A stretch of 8,813 nt of DNA from an uncultured Bacteroidales bacterium (lineage in GTDB: Bacteria > Bacteroidota > Bacteroidia > Bacteroidales > Paludibacteraceae). The stretch spans positions 1-8,813 of the forward strand of contig CAKVBV010000079.1 of NCBI GenBank assembly GCA_934725535.1, given 5' to 3'. Shown in pieces: positions 1-5,783 of this stretch. The notes below the pieces were generated by a model. The model was not told the origin of the DNA. It did no database searches and saw nothing but the letters and a program-made list of their open reading frames with translations. The position numbers and the translations under genes were made by a program. Positions within the stretch are counted from its first letter, which is position 1. Each line of letters starts with the position of its first letter.

Positions 1-33
1 TTTCGGTACCCTTAACAAGGGCTGACAGGGGGG

Positions 34-64
34 CAAAAATATACCCCAAAATTGCGTTTCTAAA
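34..64 (-). promoter_or_regulatory. Possible leftward Bacteroidota-type promoter
   Basis: On the minus strand, positions 41 to 34 read TATTTTTG, which fits the TAnnTTTG -7 box. With a 19-base spacer, positions 64 to 61 read TTTA, a 3-of-4 match to the TTTG -33 box. It would drive a gene lying left of the window, divergent from the regulator at 205. No start codon of that gene is visible, so this is a weak call. Confidence 0.3.
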
Positions 65-154
65 TGGACACTATACGCTTTTTTGCATCTGTACTACCTA
101 TTATAATTATGTAATTGACAAAATGTGTTTTCATTGGGGCAATGCTATCTTGTA

Positions 155-186
155 TTTGTGTATATCTGAAAAAAGGCGTACCTTTG
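155..186 (+). promoter_or_regulatory. Promoter of the membrane AraC-type regulator
   Basis: TTTG at 155-158 and TACCTTTG at 179-186 are separated by 20 bases, an exact fit to the Bacteroides primary sigma-factor consensus. Transcription should start a few bases after 186, giving a leader of only about 10-15 bases before the ATG at 205. This rules against the in-frame TTG at 115 and ATG at 142, which lie upstream of or inside the promoter. A small inverted repeat, AATTA-TG-TAATT at 105-116, lies about 40 bases upstream; whether it binds anything is unknown. Confidence 0.75.
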
Positions 187-204
187 CGGACAATACCGCA
201 AATT

Positions 205-1365
205 ATGACGCTGACACAGCAGCTACATACTGACTTCATCACCCTTATCCTGTTCGGGGTGCATGTGGTCATACAGGCAACCGCAGCCTATATTATGTTT
301 GCCAAGCACCGCCAGCAGAACGACCGTTCGCGGCTCTTCATTGCCCTGTTCTTTGCTGCATCAGCCATCGCTTCCGTCGGCGAGATCGTCATTGCCTTGT
401 GGGCTCCGCAATACTCCGGCGGGTTCTTATTGCTGGACCCTATGATTATCCTCTGCGGGTTTGCTATTTTCTTTCTGCTTCTGCTCTACCCCGTGGAGAT
501 GCTGCGACCGAAGTGGTTGAATGCAAGACGAATAATCATCATGCTCTTGCCATGGTTGGTACTATCCGCTTCACTGCTGATAGGCGAACACTTTGCCGTG
601 CGTCCGCTACATTCCCTCAACGATGTCGCCACTTATATCCATGAGCCCAATGTATGGTTGCGTATTCTGCTCACGTTCATCTATATACCTTATGGCGTGT
701 GGTTACTGGTGATGCAACACAACTGGCGCAACAGCAGTGCCCCGCTTCCATGGATACATGCCGTTGTAGTCATCACCATGTGTATGACAATCACTTATTT
801 CGGCAGCCGAGGGTTACGTCTGTTTTGGGCAAATGTCGCTCACGAGGCACTCTACACCGCTGTCACCGTATTGATTCTGTATATTGAACTGGCTATACGC
901 CTGCGTGTTCCCGATGACAAAGCAGACACCGTCTATACGCCGCCCATAGTGGAACCGGACGCGCCTATACAGACGGCACCCGACGTGCCGACCCCGCAAG
1001 AGGTATCCGATGTCATCAAAGAAGTAGCCAACCGACTCACCGAAGCCATGCAGAATCCCGATGTCTGGCAGAACCCAGACCTGACACAAGCAGACTTGAT
1101 ACGTCTCTTAGGCACCAACCGGCGGTATTGCCAATTAGCCATCAAGTATCTGGGTTATGACAGTTACCCTGACATGATTAACCGTCGCCGAGTGCGCTAT
1201 ATTCAGGAGCAACTGCATGCTGCTCCCCAACAAAACCTGCAGAACCTGTTCTATGATGCGGGGTACCGTTCGCGCACCAGTGCTTGGCGCAACTTCTCCG
1301 CCATCACAGGCTGTTCGCCTACAGACTTCACGCAAGGGCAATCCGGTACGGACGAAAGCCGATAA
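205..1365 (+). CDS. Seven-TM membrane protein with C-terminal AraC-type HTH (transcriptional regulator)
   Basis: A 386-residue protein, probably a membrane-anchored transcription regulator. Seven hydrophobic segments are visible at about residues 11-33, 43-66, 72-95, 108-127, 150-171, 180-201 and 211-233. A Pro/Asp-rich linker follows (about 234-268), then an AraC-type double helix-turn-helix. The first HTH begins near 293 (LTQADLIRLLGTNRRY). The second, at about 345-375, has the family pattern (LFYDAGYRSRTSAWRNF, then GCSPTDF). Seven spans place the DNA-binding end in the cytoplasm. Proteins of this layout are common in Bacteroidales and are generally uncharacterised; the ligand or signal cannot be read from sequence. 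The start at 205 is chosen because the promoter ends at 186. The gene is followed, 160 bases on and on the same strand, by an exported protein gene with an operator-like palindrome at its promoter, making that gene or autoregulation plausible targets (inference). Confidence 0.85.
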   Translation: MTLTQQLHTDFITLILFGVHVVIQATAAYIMFAKHRQQNDRSRLFIALFFAASAIASVGEIVIALWAPQYSGGFLLLDPMIILCGFAIFFLLLLYPVEMLRPKWLNARRIIIMLLPWLVLSASLLIGEHFAVRPLHSLNDVATYIHEPNVWLRILLTFIYIPYGVWLLVMQHNWRNSSAPLPWIHAVVVITMCMTITYFGSRGLRLFWANVAHEALYTAVTVLILYIELAIRLRVPDDKADTVYTPPIVEPDAPIQTAPDVPTPQEVSDVIKEVANRLTEAMQNPDVWQNPDLTQADLIRLLGTNRRYCQLAIKYLGYDSYPDMINRRRVRYIQEQLHAAPQQNLQNLFYDAGYRSRTSAWRNFSAITGCSPTDFTQGQSGTDESR

Positions 1366-1390
1366 AGCGTCTTATTCCCTTTTTGAAACA

Positions 1391-1430
1391 CCTATTTTGC
1401 GATATTGAAACATCAATATCCCTATTTTGC
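1391..1430 (+). promoter_or_regulatory. Operator-like palindrome framed by direct repeats
   Basis: A perfect inverted repeat, GATATTG (1401-1407) and CAATATC (1414-1420) with a 6-base spacer, is flanked on both sides by the identical 10-mer CCTATTTTGC (1391-1400 and 1421-1430). The element ends two bases before the -7 box at 1433, so it covers the place where a -33 box should be. That position suits a dimeric regulator acting as activator or repressor. A weak AT-rich hairpin ending the upstream transcript is an alternative, but no clean T-run follows it. Confidence 0.5.
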
Positions 1431-1432
1431 CG

Positions 1433-1440
1433 TACCTTTG
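1433..1440 (+). promoter_or_regulatory. -7 box of the promoter for the exported protein gene
   Basis: TACCTTTG is a perfect TAnnTTTG box inside the 11-mer CGTACCTTTGC, which also occurs at the regulator's promoter (177-187). No TTTG -33 box lies 19-21 bases upstream: that region is the AAACAT spacer of the palindrome. The nearest candidate, ATTG at 1404-1407, is 25 bases away. A promoter with a good -7 and no -33 would fit dependence on an activator. The 5' leader to the ATG at 1526 is roughly 75-80 bases and contains a possible CGAAG/CTTCG pairing (1452-1456 with 1474-1478). Confidence 0.65.
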
Positions 1441-1525
1441 CAGTGTCTTTTCGAAGCGCAGGTTACCCGCCCACTTCGGAAGCAAAACGGTTGGAAATGT
1501 ATAAAGTCAAACTTATAGAATTATT

Positions 1526-2005
1526 ATGAAGAAAAGTTTTTTCTTGATTGCCGTTATGGCAATGCTGTCTATGGCAAGTGCCGTAGCACAACCCCGTGCA
1601 GTGGGTGCTAACTTAGGTTATGGTCTGTCTGTGTCGTATCAGCACAACTTGGGCACTGCCAACATGATTGACTTGGCCGTTGAGTTCCCCGGATTTGCTT
1701 GGGGTATCGGTGCTACATGTACCTACGACTGGATTAACCCGTTCAACACTTCTATCCCTTGGAACAACAAAGGTGAGTGGAACTGGTGCCTTGGCGTCGG
1801 TGGTGGTGCCGGCTTCTGGTGGGGCGGTACGGGTTATGCAGGTGTAGTAGGTCATTGCGGTGTGGCTTATGATTTCTGGTTCCCGCTGGAGTTGTCGTTC
1901 GACTATCGTCCTAACATCGGTGCATGGTTCGGCAACGGTGGAGCCGGCTTCTATGGCTACGGTCTCTATACCGGTATCACCCTTGGCGTGCGCTACAAAT
2001 TCTAA
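1526..2005 (+). CDS. Small exported Gly/Trp-rich protein, probable outer-membrane beta-barrel
   Basis: A 159-residue protein with a clear signal peptide: KK after the start, a hydrophobic core, and likely cleavage after SAVA at residue 21. The mature part is about 138 residues, rich in Gly and aromatics, with nine Trp in total (for example IPWNNKGEWNWCLG and GFWWGG). It alternates in a way typical of amphipathic beta-strands and ends in VRYKF, the terminal aromatic expected of outer-membrane barrels. Size and pattern would suit a small barrel of about eight strands. I do not recognise a specific family; conserved small proteins like this are usually annotated as hypothetical or outer-membrane beta-barrel proteins. 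It is expressed alone: own promoter at 1433 and a strong terminator at 2069-2110. No strong Shine-Dalgarno is seen, which is normal for this phylum. Confidence 0.85.
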   Translation: MKKSFFLIAVMAMLSMASAVAQPRAVGANLGYGLSVSYQHNLGTANMIDLAVEFPGFAWGIGATCTYDWINPFNTSIPWNNKGEWNWCLGVGGGAGFWWGGTGYAGVVGHCGVAYDFWFPLELSFDYRPNIGAWFGNGGAGFYGYGLYTGITLGVRYKF

Positions 2006-2018
2006 TCCGCAGCAACAC

Positions 2019-2044
2019 ATACGCCCCTGCACGATGGGGCATAT
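2019..2044 (+). other. 3'-UTR hairpin
   Basis: ATACGCCCC (2019-2027) can pair with GGGGCATAT (2036-2044) with one mismatch across an 8-base loop. No T-run follows, so it is not an intrinsic terminator. It sits between the stop codon of the exported protein and the real terminator, and may stabilise the 3' end of that mRNA (inference). Confidence 0.4.
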
Positions 2045-2068
2045 CAAGATACGGAGAAACGCTATGAC

Positions 2069-2110
2069 AGGGGATTGCCACTATTGTGATGTGGCAGTCC
2101 TCTCTTTTTT
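2069..2110 (+). terminator. Intrinsic terminator of the exported protein gene
   Basis: GGATTGCCAC (2072-2081) pairs with GTGGCAGTCC (2091-2100) as a 10-bp stem with one G-U pair and a 9-base loop. Three further outer pairs are possible. The stem runs directly into TCTCTTTTTT (2101-2110). This is a textbook Rho-independent terminator, 64 bases past the stop codon at 2005. Confidence 0.85.
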
Positions 2111-2361
2111 GTATTACGTGAGTTCGACATAACAAAAACTTATAAAACAAGACCACAAAAACCTTTTTTGCAGCGCAACATACGCCTCACTCTCAGACAA
2201 GTATGGTCAAAAATCACTCAAGCAACCAAGAAAGAGTCGTTTTTGGACGGACGGCTATGCCGTATTATCACAAAGTAATCATAAATTTTATATCCCAAAA
2301 TTATATCAAACCAACGTTGGATATTGCATACAGAGATGCTATCTACCCGCTATCCTCTCGT
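2111..2361. other. Gene-free AT-rich spacer
   Basis: No convincing coding region or TAnnTTTG promoter is visible on either strand. Small structures only: an ACGGC-TAT-GCCGT hairpin near 2250, and the perfect 10-bp palindrome CCAACGTTGG at 2311-2320, followed by GATATTG at 2320-2326. That 7-mer is the same as the half-site of the palindrome at 1401. Confidence 0.5.
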
Positions 2362-2416
2362 TAATCACATACTAATCTCATACTAATCACATACTAATCA
2401 CATACTAATGTCATAC
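2362..2416. repeat. Five tandem copies of an 11-bp repeat
   Basis: Consecutive units at 2362-2372, 2373-2383, 2384-2394, 2395-2405 and 2406-2416. Units 1, 3 and 4 are identical (TAATCACATAC); unit 2 differs by one base (TAATCTCATAC) and unit 5 by two (TAATGTCATAC). An 11-bp period places each unit on nearly the same face of the helix. The array is non-coding and its last three bases form the start of the long palindrome at 2414-2448. Its function is unknown; iteron-like protein binding or simple slippage expansion are both possible. Confidence 0.9.
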
Positions 2417-2448
2417 ACTTAACTCGAGGAGACCTCGAGTTAAGTGTA
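2414..2448. repeat. 35-bp inverted repeat (16-bp arms, 3-base loop)
   Basis: TACACTTAACTCGAGG (2414-2429) and its exact reverse complement (2433-2448) surround the loop AGA (2430-2432). Each arm contains CTCGAG. The RNA or DNA hairpin would be very stable. It is not followed by a T-run on either strand, so it is not a standard intrinsic terminator. It directly joins the 11-bp repeat array and lies between convergent genes, about 300 bases beyond the terminator of the left one. Confidence 0.9.
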
Positions 2449-2511
2449 GTAATAAGTAATGGTTAATAGTTAATATGCAATAAGGCGTATTTCCTTCATC
2501 TTGGAAAGGAA

Positions 2512-2570
2512 TCCCCCCAACCCCCTCAAAGAGGAAATGGGAGACCTCCCCAACCCCTCCAAAGGAGGGG
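2512..2570. repeat. C-rich intergenic repeat with hairpin
   Basis: Two related C-rich units, about 2512-2533 and 2546-2570, share the plan CCCCAACCCC...TCxAAAGxGG. The second forms a perfect hairpin, CCCCTCC-AAA-GGAGGGG (2554-2570); the first forms a weaker CCTC-AAA-GAGG. From memory, C-rich elements of this form are widespread between genes in Bacteroidota; copy number in this genome cannot be judged here. No transposase is nearby. Confidence 0.65.
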
Positions 2571-2692
2571 CTCAATAAAATGTACGATTTAATATGCTTG
2601 ATGCAATGCGAGATACACTATGTATGACGACATGAGCCGATAAGGAGTTCTGCTCAAGCCACAGGGCTTCGTATCCAATAGGAATGTCTCGT

Positions 2693-2733
2693 TGCGCCGT
2701 TGGCGCATAACGACGCGAGCCGCGTCGTTTCCC
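2693..2733. repeat. Two abutting 3-base-loop hairpins; copy of a dispersed palindromic repeat
   Basis: Hairpin 1 is TGCGCC-GTT-GGCGCA (2693-2707). One base later comes hairpin 2, AACGACGCG-AGC-CGCGTCGTT (2709-2729), with 9-bp arms. The right part, 2717-2733, is the exact reverse complement of 5155-5171, and the palindrome core (2710-2728) recurs at 5182-5200, so this is a dispersed repeat with at least two sites in the window. It lies about 50 bases past the stop of the DUF5103 gene and would be in its 3' UTR. Short open frames crossing it (for example minus strand 2775-2572) look like products of the repeat, not genes. Confidence 0.75.
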
Positions 2734-2779
2734 AGCATAGTCATACGGGAAGCAATACTTTTTCTCCCCCCGCAAGGTG

Positions 2780-4156
2780 CTATTTCACCTGCTTGATGCC
2801 CACCAATCGGTCGTAGCGGCTTCCGAAAGGACGGTAGTACACATATACGGTGTACTCGTTCTGCGTCTGCCAGTGCGAGCCCTCCAATGGCAGAAGGGAT
2901 ATGCTTTGGCGATGCGTATCGTGGTTGGCAGAACGGGTAGCATTTTTCGTATCGCCAAGGCGGTGGTAGGAGGCCGTGTAATACAGATAGTCGTACGCCC
3001 CCTGCTTCAGGTAAGCAAAGAGGTAATAGCATTTCTCTTCGGCATCGTATTGCATCAGGTTGTCGGTGGTGAACAGGTCGTAGAACAGCCCACCGCCTAC
3101 AAACACCTGCCCGTCTGCTATAGGTTGCGGTACAGGCAAGCAGAAGTGCACCCATACGTATTCGGCATCTATGTCGGGGTCGTCGGTCTTCTCGGCATTG
3201 ATGCGCCATTGCCCGTTGGTGTCGTATTCCGTGAGATAGCCCAACCCCTCACGCCCTGCATCACGGGCAAGCGTTCCGCGCACCGCGTCTGCTTCGAGTA
3301 GTGCGTGGTATTCCCCTTGTGCATAGCGTATGCGGTCCACATGATAGCCGGCATAATAGGTGGAATATATATCGAAATGCCGGAATTCGTTCCCGCCCTC
3401 GAATATCAGTTCGCGCTTGTTGGCATAGCGCAAACGTGTGGGCTCTACATACGTGGGTGTGGTAAGGGTGACTTGGTTGTCGAGCCGACCATTCTGCTGC
3501 ACCACCACAGATACAAGTGACGGGTCTTTGATGTCAAGTGCAGCAGTGTTGATGCTGAGGTCGAGTTGCTGATACCGTCCGTCGAACTCAATGTCCGTAT
3601 TGCTGCGCACCAGTGCCGTTATGTCCGCCATAGGTTTTACGACCGAGAAGCACACGGTGGCAACGACATTGTCCATATCGCCGTTCTCATAGATGGTCAG
3701 CGCATAGTTGCCGTCGGTCGTGAGTTGCATATCGCTGTTTGGGAAGGTGAAAGCGTAGTGGGTGTAGGCTTGTTGTGTGGTCGTGGAGGAAGCATAGTCG
3801 GTGATGTCAGCAGTGGTGAACCCTTGCAGATACTCCGTACTGCTGAGGGCAGAGGGTGCCCAATCGCGGTTGAGATGGCGGACGGTGTAGGAGTATTGGC
3901 GCAAGTCGTGGCTCATCTCATCGAAAGATATTTCGAGTGTGTTGGCAGGGTCGGAACCGTCAATGCTTTCTTCTTCGCTGTGCAAAATCAGATATGGGCG
4001 TTGCAGTTGCAGCGTCTCGTCGGCATATTGGACACGCAGTGTACGCACATTCGTTTGCATGATGCGCGTTTGGTAGGATGCACAGCACGTTGTCTGTGCC
4101 ATTAGTAAAGCCACAGCAGAAACCGCCAAGCGTAGGATATTGCGATGGGCAAGCAT
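2780..4156 (-). CDS. DUF5103 / type IX secretion system plug-type protein
   Basis: A 458-residue exported protein. The ATG at 4156 is preferred over a GTG two codons upstream, and begins a signal peptide of about 26 residues (basic HR, hydrophobic LAVSAVALLMAQ, then TTCCA). The rest matches my knowledge of the DUF5103 family, now named T9SS plug domain. Its N-terminal beta-rich part carries LEISFDEMSHDLRQYSY, RDWAPSALSSTEYLQGF and YTHYAFTFPN. The C-terminal half has FVGGGLFYD and ends near YTVYVYYRPFGSRYDRLVG. In Flavobacterium johnsoniae the family member Plug closes the SprA translocon from the periplasmic side. The family also occurs in Bacteroidota without proven T9SS, so secretion function here is inferred. 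It is a single-gene unit with its own promoter, divergent from tRNA-Thr, with no other T9SS gene in the window. Confidence 0.85.
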   Translation of the reverse strand: MLAHRNILRLAVSAVALLMAQTTCCASYQTRIMQTNVRTLRVQYADETLQLQRPYLILHSEEESIDGSDPANTLEISFDEMSHDLRQYSYTVRHLNRDWAPSALSSTEYLQGFTTADITDYASSTTTQQAYTHYAFTFPNSDMQLTTDGNYALTIYENGDMDNVVATVCFSVVKPMADITALVRSNTDIEFDGRYQQLDLSINTAALDIKDPSLVSVVVQQNGRLDNQVTLTTPTYVEPTRLRYANKRELIFEGGNEFRHFDIYSTYYAGYHVDRIRYAQGEYHALLEADAVRGTLARDAGREGLGYLTEYDTNGQWRINAEKTDDPDIDAEYVWVHFCLPVPQPIADGQVFVGGGLFYDLFTTDNLMQYDAEEKCYYLFAYLKQGAYDYLYYTASYHRLGDTKNATRSANHDTHRQSISLLPLEGSHWQTQNEYTVYVYYRPFGSRYDRLVGIKQVK

Positions 4157-4178
4157 ATACACGAACCACTTATGCCTG

Positions 4179-4210
4179 CAAAATTACGAAAAAATACGCA
4201 TTTTACCAAA
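4179..4210 (-). promoter_or_regulatory. Promoter of the DUF5103 gene
   Basis: On the minus strand, TTTG (4210-4207) and TAATTTTG (4186-4179) are separated by 20 bases, an exact Bacteroides-type promoter. The leader to the ATG at 4156 is only about 15-20 bases. Its -33 box is four bases from that of the divergent tRNA promoter. Confidence 0.75.
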
Positions 4211-4214
4211 ACCA

Positions 4215-4246
4215 TTTGTGTGAATGAAAAAAAAGCAGTACTTTTG
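4215..4246 (+). promoter_or_regulatory. Promoter of tRNA-Thr
   Basis: TTTG (4215-4218) and TACTTTTG (4239-4246) with a 20-base spacer match the Bacteroides-type consensus exactly. Transcription would start near 4252, about 40 bases before the mature tRNA 5' end. Confidence 0.75.
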
Positions 4247-4293
4247 CAGCCGCTTTTGGGCGATGTGTCTGTCTTTTTTCGCCGGAAGTGTTT

Positions 4294-4366
<73 letters not shown>

Positions 4367-4424
4367 CACTCGGAAAGAGTGCCGGTTTGTATAGCGGTTT
4401 CCTGTAAGTTTTTATGTTTTGGGC

Positions 4425-4448
4425 AGAGGAGTATGTCTCTTCTCTTTT
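4425..4448 (+). terminator. Possible terminator after tRNA-Thr
   Basis: AGAGGAG (4425-4431) can pair with CTCTTCT (4437-4443) as a 7-bp stem with one G-U pair and a 5-base loop, followed by CTTTT (4444-4448). Modest in strength, but correctly placed between the tRNA and the convergent transporter gene. Confidence 0.4.
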
Positions 4449-4454
4449 GTCGTG

Positions 4455-5114
4455 TCAGTTTGTCTTCTTGCTCCAATGCACAAAACCATACACGCAGTTG
4501 ATGCACCAGAAGACGTATTGGGCGGTCATGCAGTAGTTGTCGGCACGGAGCCAAAGGAGGACATACAGCACGTCGATGAAGAGCCACAAGTACCATTGTT
4601 CGCGGTAGGCAAGCACCATCAGTATCTGCGCCGCGATGGCAGGGACGGTGGTGAAAGCGTCCAAATACGGCTGTGTGTCGTCGGTGTAACGACTTAATAA
4701 CCAACCTGTCAGCACAGACACCGCCAGTATCCCCGCCGACAGCACAGCCAATGTAGTAGCAGACAACCGGCGTGTATGAATCTCTGCCGTAGGGGTGGTG
4801 CTGTCATCCTTGTGTATCAGCCGTTTGCGCCATGCGTAGATGCCGTAGATTTGCGTAATGAAATAAAAGGCGTTCATAGCGATGCCTGCATAAAACCGCT
4901 CCAAATAGCAGAGATACGTGTAAGTGAGAATTTGCCCGAAGCCGAAGAAAAATGTGAGGATATTGCCCTGCGAACACAGCACCACGGAGCAGATGCCAAG
5001 CACTCCGCTGACGAGCGACCACGGGTTGTCGGGAATCAATACAAACGTAACGACTTGCACGGCTATGCCTGTAACCAACAGTCCGTACAGATATATCTTT
5101 TCTTTGGCTTGCAT
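4455..5114 (-). CDS. pnuC: PnuC-family vitamin transporter (probably nicotinamide riboside)
   Basis: A 219-residue polytopic inner-membrane protein from the ATG at 5114; an upstream in-frame TTG at 5138 is less likely. About seven hydrophobic stretches are visible. Family signatures include FGQILTYTYLCYLERFYAG followed by NAFYFITQIYGIYAWRKR, and near the C-terminus YLDAFTTVPAIAAQ, WYLWLFIDVLYVLLW and an aromatic end. PnuC proteins take up nicotinamide riboside by facilitated diffusion, with the substrate trapped by phosphorylation for NAD synthesis. Some relatives (PnuT) carry thiamine, usually beside thiamine genes or a TPP riboswitch; neither is present here, so the nicotinamide riboside role is favoured but not proved. 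It is the last gene of the minus-strand cluster, 27 bases after the YdeI-family gene, and no separate promoter box is seen in that gap. Confidence 0.88.
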   Translation of the reverse strand: MQAKEKIYLYGLLVTGIAVQVVTFVLIPDNPWSLVSGVLGICSVVLCSQGNILTFFFGFGQILTYTYLCYLERFYAGIAMNAFYFITQIYGIYAWRKRLIHKDDSTTPTAEIHTRRLSATTLAVLSAGILAVSVLTGWLLSRYTDDTQPYLDAFTTVPAIAAQILMVLAYREQWYLWLFIDVLYVLLWLRADNYCMTAQYVFWCINCVYGFVHWSKKTN

Positions 5115-5141
5115 ATAGGGTAATCTATAGTATATCAACGG

Positions 5142-5774
5142 TTATGTTTGGTATGGGAAACGACGCGGCTCTGCTTGGGAGACGACGCGGCTCGCGTCGT
5201 CATCGTAGAGCAATCGTCCGTTATCATTCCACTCGCCGTAGAGGATTCCTTGGCGGGTGTTGTCGATGAACTTCTGCAACCGCGCACGGTAGAGTTCGGG
5301 GCGGCGGTGCTTGTTGAAGATGATGGTGTCAAGGCGCACGCGCCTGTATAGGTCGGGCAGCAGCAGATAGTTTGCCCACACTACGGGGTCGGCTTGCAGG
5401 GCGGCGAGGACATCGTTATCCTCAGGGTAACCACCGGGAAACCTATCGGGATAGACGGCTCTGCCTGCGTCCGTCATCAGTCCGAGGTGCTCCATACGGC
5501 GGCACCGTGCAAGGTTGAGTTCTGTCCAGTTGCTGCCTTTGCGACGCGGACAAAAACGCTGTGTTTGCACACCGTCAATGGTCTTTGTGGTGCTGTCTAT
5601 CCACCCGAAACATAGTGCCTCCTCCACGGCATCGATGTACCAAAACGTGCCGTTGTCCACAGGGCGACCGCGCTTTACCTGCACCCAGCACTCTTTTTCC
5701 GACTGATGATGGGTAGCCAACCACGCACGAAACTCCTCTCGGGACGCGGCTGATAGCAGATTGGTAACTTGCAT
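5142..5774 (-). CDS. YdeI/OmdA-family protein with a repeat-encoded C-terminal tail
   Basis: A 210-residue soluble protein of the YdeI (COG4430; YjbR/CyaY-like fold plus OmdA C-terminal region) family. The core is clear: an N-terminal FRAWLATHH segment, then ECWVQVKRG, then VEEALCFGWIDS, RFCPRRKGSNWTELN and RMEHLGLMTDAGR, and an OmdA-like end (LYRARLQKFIDNTRQG). The biochemical role of the family is unresolved; some members are annotated as bacteriocin-protection proteins. The last 20 or so residues (about 190-210, starting DDDASRVV) are encoded by the palindromic repeat at 5155-5201, so this tail is probably acquired and not functional in the family sense. The ATG at 5774 lies 9 bases after the Ig-like lipoprotein gene, suggesting co-transcription. 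Confidence 0.88.
   Translation of the reverse strand: MQVTNLLSAASREEFRAWLATHHQSEKECWVQVKRGRPVDNGTFWYIDAVEEALCFGWIDSTTKTIDGVQTQRFCPRRKGSNWTELNLARCRRMEHLGLMTDAGRAVYPDRFPGGYPEDNDVLAALQADPVVWANYLLLPDLYRRVRLDTIIFNKHRRPELYRARLQKFIDNTRQGILYGEWNDNGRLLYDDDASRVVSQAEPRRFPYQT
5155..5201. repeat. Second site of the dispersed palindromic repeat, partly duplicated
   Basis: A 17-bp unit at 5155-5171 (GGGAAACGACGCGGCTC) recurs 22 bases on at 5177-5193 with one change (GGGAGACGACGCGGCTC). The second copy continues into a full palindrome, GACGACGCG-GCT-CGCGTCGTC (5181-5201, 9-bp arms). The first unit and the palindrome core match 2717-2733 and 2710-2728 in opposite orientation. The repeat lies inside the 3' end of the YdeI-family coding sequence. 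Confidence 0.85.
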
Positions 5775-5783
5775 GGGGCGGGG

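Noticed and set aside
9..21. CCCTT-AAC-AAGGG hairpin at the window edge as a terminator
   Set aside because: Five-base stem without a T-run on either strand, and no gene end is visible beside it.
115..204. N-terminal extension of the AraC-type regulator from TTG 115 or ATG 142
   Set aside because: An exact promoter (155-158 and 179-186) lies within this stretch, so the mRNA should begin after about 190; the ATG at 205 is the first start after it.
2362..2416. CRISPR array
   Set aside because: The 11-bp units are directly contiguous with no spacers, and there are no cas genes.
2414..2448. Bidirectional intrinsic terminator
   Set aside because: No T-run follows the hairpin on either strand, and the left gene already has a strong terminator at 2069-2110.
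2572..2775. Open frame of 67 codons on the minus strand
   Set aside because: It starts at a TTG just after the DUF5103 stop, consists of the repeat region with its hairpins, and has an overlapping open frame of similar quality; this looks like a repeat and not a gene.
2589..3209. 206-codon minus-strand open frame overlapping the 3' end of the DUF5103 gene
   Set aside because: It lies out of frame over a well supported gene, is Arg/Cys-rich as shadow frames of GC-rich genes often are, and ends in the repeat.
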